Assembly: GCA_030524715.1 (NCBI GenBank)
Contig: JAUNGB010000026.1
Location: forward strand, 1 to 56,013
Source: Eubacteriales bacterium
GTDB taxonomy: Bacteria; Bacillota; Clostridia; Lachnospirales; Lachnospiraceae
Reading direction: 5' to 3'
Length of the DNA stretch: 56,013 nucleotides
The position numbers were made by a program, and so were the translations under genes. Shown piece by piece: positions 24,558 to 31,384 of this stretch (position 1 is the first letter of the stretch; every line of letters starts with the position of its first letter). The notes under the pieces were generated by a model that did not search any database, had not been told where the DNA came from, and saw only the letters and a program-made list of their open reading frames with translations.

Positions 24558-26078
24558 TCAGCGGACTTTCACTGTTTTGGCTGCCGACCAGAAGCCGAAT
24601 ACTTTAGAGTTGTTGGAGCCGGTACGGTTATAAGCGTGAAGTCCTGCGTAGTAGGTTCCTTTTGGAACATTAGTAAAGGTTACTGTAACGGTGGAGCCAT
24701 TGGTGGCTTTTTTTACCAGTTTGCCATAATCCAACGGGCGTTTTTCGCCGTTTATATTTCCCATCCGTTTACCAAGGACTACATCATAGCCTGTGGCATT
24801 AGTGCATTTTGTATAGGTAACTTTTACGGTTTTTCCGGATACGGATACCCTGGTGATCCTGGGCTTGGAAGGTGTGGTTGCTGTAATCTTAAATTTTTTG
24901 CCGGCTGACCAGGGGCCATAAACTGTCTTTCCTGTGCTGTCTGTGCGGATACCCCGGCAGAATGCATAATAGGTGCCTTTCTGTAAGTAGTAGAACTCTG
25001 AGGTTTCGCGCGGTGTACGGTAGAACTGGCCTTTGGAAACGCTGTCCGCACTCTTACCAATGGCAAATTGGTATTTTGCCGCATTTTCAGAAGCCTTGCC
25101 GCGTGTAACTGTGGCGGAATTTCCGCTGACTTTGACAGAGGATACGCTTGGAGCAGTCATGGTTTCCGTGTTGGTGGCTTTAAACGGAATACCATGTTCC
25201 TTCGCATAGCTTTCCACATAAGAGCCTTTTGCAGAATAAATTGTAACGGAATCACTGCCGGAAAAAGCCGTAGGGCTGATATAGGTAATGGATGCCGGGA
25301 GAGTGATTTTGCGCAGTGCAGTACATTCTGCAAAAGCATAATCGTCGATTTTGCGCGTTCCATAATTGGGGATTGTAATTTCTGTAATCTTGCTGCAGCG
25401 GTGGAACGCATGATGCCCAATCTCATTAATATATTCTATATCATCATATGGAAATTCAATTTTTACAGAACCGGCTAATGTGCGGGAACCAAAGGCCGCA
25501 GTTTGCAAACCTACATAGTAGATTCCGTTTTTGTTGGTAAATTGGATATAATCATCTACTGCAATATAATGGAAATTGTGGCTTTTGGCAAATGCTGAAA
25601 GTACGCGGGAGCCCGTCTCATAGCTTTCACGGAAGGTTACGCATTCTACGCCCTCAAAGGCGTCCGGCGCAATCACTCCGGCAGGGCTAAAGCATCCGTC
25701 TCCTGTAACGCTATAGACTCCAAGATTATAGCAGCCTGAAAATGCCCGGGATTCAATGTTTTTTATAGAGTCCGGGGCCTCAATGTATTCTAATAAGACA
25801 CAGTTTGCAAAGGCTCCTTCCTTAATTGTAGTAACGGATTTACCGTTGACGCTGTCTTTAAGAGTTACTTTCTGACGGTTATCGCCCTTTTGGATCATGT
25901 AAGCATCCTCAGCGGAGTCATAAGTGTAGGTGACGCCGTCAATAACAACCGTTGCTTCCGGGGCCTCGGTTATTTCTGCTTCTGCCGCCGTAAAAATGTC
26001 AGATGCGGCGAAAGCCGGAATTGTACCGGATATGCTAAGCATACCGGATAATAAAACAGCAAGTAATTTTTTCTTCAT
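24558..26078 (-). CDS. Secreted BspA-like leucine-rich-repeat protein with Fn3-like C-terminus (second)
   Basis: 506 aa from ATG 26078 (AAGGAGG 8 nt upstream), starting with signal peptide MKKKLLAVLLSGMLSISGTI and a cut near PAFAA. The shared N-terminal motif (VDGVTYTYDSAEDAYMIQKG) is followed by LRR_5 units (GHHAFHRCSKITEITIPNYG, DYAFAECTALRKITLPAS) and two beta-sandwich modules. The final module (GYDVVLGKR, GTYYAGLHAYNRTGSNNSKV) is closely related to that of the LRR protein at 9494-11284. The promoter has the AAGGACA box with the same 27-nt spacing. It probably belongs to the same quorum or peptide-controlled surface set. No sorting signal is seen. Confidence 0.88.
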   Translation of the reverse strand: MKKKLLAVLLSGMLSISGTIPAFAASDIFTAAEAEITEAPEATVVIDGVTYTYDSAEDAYMIQKGDNRQKVTLKDSVNGKSVTTIKEGAFANCVLLEYIEAPDSIKNIESRAFSGCYNLGVYSVTGDGCFSPAGVIAPDAFEGVECVTFRESYETGSRVLSAFAKSHNFHYIAVDDYIQFTNKNGIYYVGLQTAAFGSRTLAGSVKIEFPYDDIEYINEIGHHAFHRCSKITEITIPNYGTRKIDDYAFAECTALRKITLPASITYISPTAFSGSDSVTIYSAKGSYVESYAKEHGIPFKATNTETMTAPSVSSVKVSGNSATVTRGKASENAAKYQFAIGKSADSVSKGQFYRTPRETSEFYYLQKGTYYAFCRGIRTDSTGKTVYGPWSAGKKFKITATTPSKPRITRVSVSGKTVKVTYTKCTNATGYDVVLGKRMGNINGEKRPLDYGKLVKKATNGSTVTVTFTNVPKGTYYAGLHAYNRTGSNNSKVFGFWSAAKTVKVR

Positions 26079-26180
26079 ACAGTATTCCTCCTTTGATCTG
26101 TTGGTTGTCCTTCTGATATTATAATACATGAGAAGGATGTTTTATTGCATTGTATTGGGATATTTTGAAATATGATTCAT

Positions 26181-26241
26181 ATTTTACCATATTATTGGCA
26201 TTTGGGGAGAATGTGTCCTTTATCTACGCTTTTTTGGGCTT
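26181..26241 (-). promoter_or_regulatory. LytTR-type promoter of LRR gene 2
   Basis: Minus strand: AAGCCCA (26241-26235), 14 nt, AAGGACA (26220-26214), 27 nt, TGG-TAAAAT (-10 at 26186-26181). The spacing and the TGGTAAAAT context are identical to LRR gene 1 although the spacer sequences differ. Confidence 0.72.
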
Positions 26242-26284
26242 CTGCCAAATGGGGATCACAGTCAAATAATTTCGTTGATTCCAG

Positions 26285-26312
26285 TTTACAAATCCCCTGA
26301 TTTTTACTCTTT
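26285..26312 (+). promoter_or_regulatory. Group V sigma-type promoter of the second lysin
   Basis: TTTACA (26285-26290), 16-nt spacer, CTCTTT (26307-26312), continuing ATAA. The lysin start is 60 nt downstream, about the same distance as for the 618-aa gene. Confidence 0.86.
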
Positions 26313-26372
26313 ATAAGATGTATCACCGGTGAGCAAAACAAATTCTAAAACAAAAATCAGGAGGATTAAAAA

Positions 26373-27266
26373 ATGGCAACTACAAAAACAGAAAAAGCAA
26401 CACAATGGATGATCGATCTCGCAAATGACGACAGTCATGGATATGACCAGATCAACAGATGGGGACCCAATTACGACTGCTCTTCCGCCGTTATTTCAGC
26501 GTGGGAATATGCCGGGGTTCCGGTTAAGACAAACGGCGCAACTTATACCGGCAATATGAAAAGTGTTTTCCTGAAATGCGGCTTCTCCGAGGTAATTTCA
26601 AGCGTAGATATTACCACCGGCGCAGGTTTAAAACGAGGCGATGTTCTGCTTAACACAGAAGAACACACTGCCATGTATATCGGTAATAATCAGGTCGTCC
26701 ATGCCAGCATTAACGAAAATGGTACGATTTCCGGCGGCCAGTCAGGCGACCAGAACGGAAAGGAAATTTGTATCAGAAGCTACTTTAACAAAGAATGGGA
26801 CAGTATTCTCAGATATTCCGACAGCGGCAGCGGCAGTACAGATACAGGCGTTACGCCTTCCGGCAATCAGTATATCCGCCAGGGTCAGACTGCTGCAAAT
26901 AACTTTGCAGGCGCAGGAATTTCCATTACCGGAGTCAGGGATGCCGCTACAAAGAAAGCCGGAATCAAGGTTCTCCAGAGAGCTATGAACCTGGATTACG
27001 GCGCCGGACTTGATGTGGACGGTATCTGGGGGCCTGCGACGGAAGGAGCTTTAGGCAGCCATTATGTAAAAAAAGGTGAAACCCAGTACATGGTTACGGC
27101 CTGCGAAATTCTGCTGCTGACACATGGTTTCAATCCCAACGGCGTGGAATATCCGGGTACTTTCGGAGACGGCTGTGAAGCTGCCGTAAAAAAATTCCAG
27201 CAAAACAAAGGACTTTCTGTTACAGGCGTCTGCAACAGCGCTACCTTTATGAAGCTGGCTAAATAA
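26373..27266 (+). CDS. Leaderless NlpC/P60-like (phage-type) lysin with peptidoglycan-binding domain
   Basis: 297 aa, no signal peptide; AGGAGG 9 nt upstream of the ATG. The N-terminal domain (about 1-150) fits phage-type NlpC/P60 or Amidase_5 enzymes: the candidate nucleophile Cys in GPNYDCSSAVISAWEYAG (near 35) and His in EEHTAMYIGNNQVVHAS. A Ser/Gly linker follows, then peptidoglycan-binding units (LDVDGIWGPATEGAL, FGDGCEAAVKKFQQNKGLS) like those of the lysin at 14521-15582. The pair would cut both peptide and glycan bonds. It has its own sigma-type promoter. Confidence 0.88.
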   Translation: MATTKTEKATQWMIDLANDDSHGYDQINRWGPNYDCSSAVISAWEYAGVPVKTNGATYTGNMKSVFLKCGFSEVISSVDITTGAGLKRGDVLLNTEEHTAMYIGNNQVVHASINENGTISGGQSGDQNGKEICIRSYFNKEWDSILRYSDSGSGSTDTGVTPSGNQYIRQGQTAANNFAGAGISITGVRDAATKKAGIKVLQRAMNLDYGAGLDVDGIWGPATEGALGSHYVKKGETQYMVTACEILLLTHGFNPNGVEYPGTFGDGCEAAVKKFQQNKGLSVTGVCNSATFMKLAK

Positions 27267-27315
27267 ACCAGGCAGACAAGCCTGAACATCTGATATCATT
27301 TCTCATATAACTTCT

Positions 27316-27358
27316 CATATAAAAAACAATGCCGCTTAGCGGCATTGTTTTTTATATG
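27316..27358. terminator. Bidirectional terminator between lysin 2 and the radical SAM gene
   Basis: Perfect 20-bp stem (CATATAAAAAACAATGCCGC with its complement) around TTA; A- and T-runs serve both directions. The radical SAM stop codon lies in the right arm. Confidence 0.9.
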
Positions 27359-28764
27359 GAAAGCGGTATATCTTCCTGCATGCAGCGGTATCCCTCTAAT
27401 GCGCGGGCGGTTTTCTCCACGTATCCTCCTTTAAAATACAGGCACTTTGCAGGGTCTTTCCCAAGCTTGTCTCCTGTATATGCAGTCGCAATGACACGGC
27501 ATCCCCCGCCGCAATAGGAAAATACAGGGCAAGAGGCGCACTCCCTGTTATGTGCCTTCAATTCTCCAAGAGTCGTACACACCTCGCAAAGATATCTGCC
27601 CTCCTGCAGATGTTTTCTGAGGCCGTCTTCTTTTACGTTTCCCAACCGGTCGTTGTGCCGGGCGTAATAGCCGGACATCTGGTTGCAGGGGAGCAGCTCG
27701 CCCTCCGCCGTAACTGCCGCCATTCCCCTGTTGGATGCGCATACAGGGCGGCTGTCACGATAACTCTTTTGGGAATAAGCCACAGGGCGCAGACGATACA
27801 ATTGCTGTTGGGGATACACATCTGCAAACTGCCAGGTAAATACCTTCATACGGCAGTCCGTCTTTACATATTCAGCTAAAAAGGAAAGCATTGCATCATA
27901 ATATTCCCCCAGCTCCAGGCAGACGCCTTCCGCATTCTCCTGCCAGCGGGGAGACTCCGTCGTGCGTATGACCCGCATAACCGCGACCCCCATATCGTTC
28001 AGCAGTTTTGCAGTAGGAAGCATAGTATGGACGTTCAGACGATGGACATTGGTTTGGGACATTACAGTAAACCCGTTCCTGATACATAATTCCATTGCAT
28101 GCAGCGCTTCCTTTTCAGCTCCCTTCTTGTTTCTCAGCCAGTCATGGTATCCGATTCCGTCAAAGGATATTTTCATGACAGGCTCACAGCCAATGGCTTT
28201 CAGCTCATCCAGTACAGCCTGGTCTATAAAGGCGCCGTTTGTATTAAGCTGCCCCACATACATTCCTTTTCTGTAAATCTCTCTTATAATATCCAGAAAA
28301 TGAGGATGCGCCATAGGCTCCCCGCCGGTAATGGTAAACTCGTTGATCCCGCAGGCAGCAGCTTCCTCTATGAAGCGCTTCGCCTCTTCCCATGTAAATG
28401 AGCTCTGCAGATGGCTGTTATCCACTGCGTTGAAGCAGTGCAGGCAGTTATAATTACATTTCCCCGTGATCATCCAGTTCACAGCAGGAAAGTAACGGTT
28501 ATCACAGAATCGGGGCTTCTGCCATTCCGTAAGCTCTTCCCCGGGTTCACAGACATTGATCAGCCCACGCTCTGCAAGAGAATCCAAAAGCTTACTTTCA
28601 GGCAGAGCATGGCGCCCGTCGCATTTGACAAGCAGCTCATATTCTTCCTGCTTTAATCCCGCGGCGTCACGCTTGCGCCATGTATAATAAGCATAGGGCA
28701 CAAGCCGCCACGAGCGCAGGGCAATATTTTTATTCAGCAGATAATACGAAGGTTCAGCACACAT
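27352..28764 (-). CDS. Radical SAM/SPASM peptide-maturation enzyme
   Basis: About 470 aa. The SAM-cluster motif is CNYNCLHC (near residue 102), followed by TITGGEP. The C-terminal SPASM/twitch region has many Cys (LPCNQMSGY, CEVCTTLGELKAHNRECASC, YCGGGCR), giving auxiliary Fe-S clusters. Such enzymes make thioether or C-C links in RiPP precursors. The N-terminal 90 residues may form a precursor-recognition (PqqD-like) domain. ATG 28764 or TTG 28782 can start it; both lie inside the precursor gene, so translation is coupled. The crosslink chemistry cannot be told. Confidence 0.9.
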   Translation of the reverse strand: MCAEPSYYLLNKNIALRSWRLVPYAYYTWRKRDAAGLKQEEYELLVKCDGRHALPESKLLDSLAERGLINVCEPGEELTEWQKPRFCDNRYFPAVNWMITGKCNYNCLHCFNAVDNSHLQSSFTWEEAKRFIEEAAACGINEFTITGGEPMAHPHFLDIIREIYRKGMYVGQLNTNGAFIDQAVLDELKAIGCEPVMKISFDGIGYHDWLRNKKGAEKEALHAMELCIRNGFTVMSQTNVHRLNVHTMLPTAKLLNDMGVAVMRVIRTTESPRWQENAEGVCLELGEYYDAMLSFLAEYVKTDCRMKVFTWQFADVYPQQQLYRLRPVAYSQKSYRDSRPVCASNRGMAAVTAEGELLPCNQMSGYYARHNDRLGNVKEDGLRKHLQEGRYLCEVCTTLGELKAHNRECASCPVFSYCGGGCRVIATAYTGDKLGKDPAKCLYFKGGYVEKTARALEGYRCMQEDIPLSI

Positions 28765-28990
28765 ATCTCTCGTGTTGGTCAAACCCGGCCGTTACGTCAG
28801 ACATACCGCCCACAGCGTTCTCAAGTTCCTCATCCGCAAGTTCTTCGGAAGAGAGTTTCCCGTAAAAGGCCCGGGCTTTTTCCTCTGTAAGTTCGATGCC
28901 GTTTTCCTTTGCAAGGGCTAACAGCTCCTCAGCGCTCTTTGCCTGTTTTGCTTTCTCCAATTGTTCCTTTGTAAGTTTAATTTCTGACAT
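28754..28990 (-). CDS. Nif11-type RiPP precursor peptide, 78 aa
   Basis: The leader (residues 1-62) is a Nif11/NHLP type: TKEQLEKAKQAKSAEELLAL, then LSSEELADEELENAVGG. Cleavage after Gly-Gly by the C39 peptidase of the transporter at 31385-33592 would leave MSDVTAGFDQHERYVC: 16 residues with one Cys at the very end and Asp, Tyr, Phe and Arg as possible crosslink partners. A GGGGAC site precedes the ATG. The 3' end overlaps the start of the radical SAM gene. It lies 187 bp after the transporter genes; a -10-like TGGTAAAAT sits in that gap near 29050. Confidence 0.92.
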   Translation of the reverse strand: MSEIKLTKEQLEKAKQAKSAEELLALAKENGIELTEEKARAFYGKLSSEELADEELENAVGGMSDVTAGFDQHERYVC

Positions 28991-29177
28991 TTCCTGTGTC
29001 CCCTTTCTTTTTTAGTTACAGTCAGATAGTTTCCTGCAGTTCCATTTTACCAGAAAACCGCCGGTTTTTAAAGGTTTATCACTGAATATTCACCGTTACT
29101 GTTCACCAATTCTTCCGGTCCTGTCCATTTCAATAATTTAACGAATAGTTTCCGTGGGTTTTAAAATGAGTCTCTCT

Positions 29178-31370
29178 TTATTCCCTCTCCCCGTCCAGCC
29201 GCTGTCTGGCCACCAGCCCGGCAAAGAATCCCCCTTGTCTGATCAGTTCGTCATAGGTTCCCTCTTCAACAATGCTGCCCTTATCAAGGACGAGGATACG
29301 GTCGCACTGTTTGATGGTGGACAATCTGTGGGCAATGACGATCCTTGTGCATTTCAGGCCGGCAAGAGAATCAGATACCGTCTTCTGAGTCAGGTTATCA
29401 AGGGCGGAGGTCGCCTCGTCAAACATGAGGATCTTCGGTTTTGGCGCGATGGCCCGTGCGATCATCAGTCTCTGCCTTTGTCCGCCGGAAACGCCGCCCG
29501 ACCCTTCGGAGATCACCGTATGCATTCCCATAGGCATATTCCGTATATCCTCTCCCATCCCCGCCATTTCCGCCGCCTCCCACGCCTCATCCTGCGTAAG
29601 CCAGGGAGCGGATATAATGATGTTGGAATAGATATCCCCCTGAAACAGCTTGCCGTCCTGCATCACCACGCCGATCTTCTGACGCAGGGATTTCAAATCC
29701 AGGGTGTTCAAGTCCTTCCCGTCGTAATAGACCGCTCCCTTCTGCGGCGTTTCAAACCCCAAAAGCAGACGCATCAGGGTAGATTTCCCGCAGCCTGTCT
29801 TCCCAACGATAGCCACATACTGGCCGGGGCGGATCTTCAGCGACAGGTCGTCGATCACATTTGGCATATCGTCCGTGTAGCGGAAGGAAACATGATTGAG
29901 CTCAATTGCTCCGTTGAGCCGATCGACAGCCTTTTTGCCGGTTCCCACCTCCGGCACGGTCTTGAATATGGGGTTTAACAGTTCCATCACCGGCCTGATC
30001 TGCGCAAAGCTGCCCGCTATGCCGATCAATGCGGTAAAAGCCCCCATAACCATCCCGTAAGCGGACTGGAAGGAATAATAATCTGCCAGTGGAATCTCTG
30101 TTTTAACAGAAAAATAATATATGACAAGGGCGCCCACAAGTCCGATGCAGGCGGAGACGACCTGGCTGACTTTTAATACCATAGGGGGATCGTATGTCAG
30201 CTTCGCAAGGGGAGCATACGTCTTCGCCCATTTTGCAAAGGCACGCTTCTCAGCGCCCGCCAGTCTGATCTTCTGCACACCTGCCACCAGCGAATAGGAC
30301 AGGCCGTACTCCTTCCCACTCTGTTCCATGATCCGCCTGGAAAGTCTTGCCTGCACAAGAACGCTGACCACCGACACCAACACGGTAGCAAGAATCACCA
30401 CAAGCCCGGGAAGCACCAGCCCCGGTCCATAGTATGCCATCTGCGGGATATACGCAAGGGAAAACACCGACATCAGCCCGATGGAAAGCACCGAGTTCAC
30501 CAGCATGCTGCTGATCTGGCCGATGTAGCTCATGCGGCTTGCCAGATCACCTGCGCTATAGCCCTTAAAGAAGCTTGCCGGAAGGCTTAAAAGCCTCGAC
30601 ATACCCGCCGCCTGAAAGGCGACATTCATCTTCGCAGTCAGCCGCTCCAGCACCAGTGTTTTATATGCTTCGATCAGTGTCTGGGATATGGAAGCGCAGA
30701 GCAGGAAAATAAATACGCTCACAAACACCTGCATACTGTGATAATTTATGACGTCAGAATAGATGATATTGTTGATATACGGCGGGAGCAGCCCTACAAG
30801 GGTTACGGCCAGCGTTGCAAACACAATCAGCAGATAATCGGATATGCGCGTGACAGACGCAATGTATTTCAGCAGATCCTTTATTCCAAGCTCCTTTAAG
30901 GGAAAGGGCTTATAAAAGCAGATCGCTTCGCCATCGACCATGGAGGCGGTCTTTCTGTTCAGCTTTATGCGTTTCCCGCTTTTCACATCAAAAAAATCAT
31001 ATCCCGAAAAGCCTCGGGGGATCAGCGCCACGGCGCTGCCGTCATCCCTTCTTGTACCCAGCATGGCGCCCACGGCGTCCTTATACCATTGGCCTTCTAA
31101 TTCCACCGTACGCCACATGATCCCCGTGGGACGCAGCAGATATTCCAGTTGATCCGCCGTATTGCTGATATTATCAGGAAGCTCCTGAGATTTCACATGA
31201 TAGTATTTTAATATTTCGTCAATGGCGCTTTTGGTCTTGCCCCGATCGTCGTGGAGCATATCGGAAAGCCGCTGCCCCATGATCGCGTCCGCCATACACG
31301 CAAAGCCTTCCGCAAATGCTTCGTCGTCCTGCCGTATCCTCTGTTTGATCTGTTCGTCAAACCATCCCAT
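29178..31370 (-). CDS. NHLM-type ABC transporter, permease/ATPase (no peptidase domain)
   Basis: 730 aa. The N-terminal cytoplasmic region (about 1-170) is characteristic of the second NHLM transporter subunit. Six membrane helices (about 180-450) are followed by the ATPase: Walker A GKTGCGKST, signature VSGGQRQR, Walker B ILMFDEATS and the H-loop AHRLST. It likely forms a heterodimer with the C39-containing transporter 14 bp upstream. The two genes and the HlyD-like gene are one operon with the precursor and radical SAM genes downstream. Confidence 0.93.
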   Translation of the reverse strand: MGWFDEQIKQRIRQDDEAFAEGFACMADAIMGQRLSDMLHDDRGKTKSAIDEILKYYHVKSQELPDNISNTADQLEYLLRPTGIMWRTVELEGQWYKDAVGAMLGTRRDDGSAVALIPRGFSGYDFFDVKSGKRIKLNRKTASMVDGEAICFYKPFPLKELGIKDLLKYIASVTRISDYLLIVFATLAVTLVGLLPPYINNIIYSDVINYHSMQVFVSVFIFLLCASISQTLIEAYKTLVLERLTAKMNVAFQAAGMSRLLSLPASFFKGYSAGDLASRMSYIGQISSMLVNSVLSIGLMSVFSLAYIPQMAYYGPGLVLPGLVVILATVLVSVVSVLVQARLSRRIMEQSGKEYGLSYSLVAGVQKIRLAGAEKRAFAKWAKTYAPLAKLTYDPPMVLKVSQVVSACIGLVGALVIYYFSVKTEIPLADYYSFQSAYGMVMGAFTALIGIAGSFAQIRPVMELLNPIFKTVPEVGTGKKAVDRLNGAIELNHVSFRYTDDMPNVIDDLSLKIRPGQYVAIVGKTGCGKSTLMRLLLGFETPQKGAVYYDGKDLNTLDLKSLRQKIGVVMQDGKLFQGDIYSNIIISAPWLTQDEAWEAAEMAGMGEDIRNMPMGMHTVISEGSGGVSGGQRQRLMIARAIAPKPKILMFDEATSALDNLTQKTVSDSLAGLKCTRIVIAHRLSTIKQCDRILVLDKGSIVEEGTYDELIRQGGFFAGLVARQRLDGERE

Positions 31371-31384
31371 GGCGCGCCTCCTTC

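Noticed and set aside
14521-27266. Region read as a prophage because of lysins and a holin
   Set aside because: No capsid, portal, terminase, tail or integrase genes; the genes are spread on both strands, each with its own promoter, around lanthipeptide and sigma genes.
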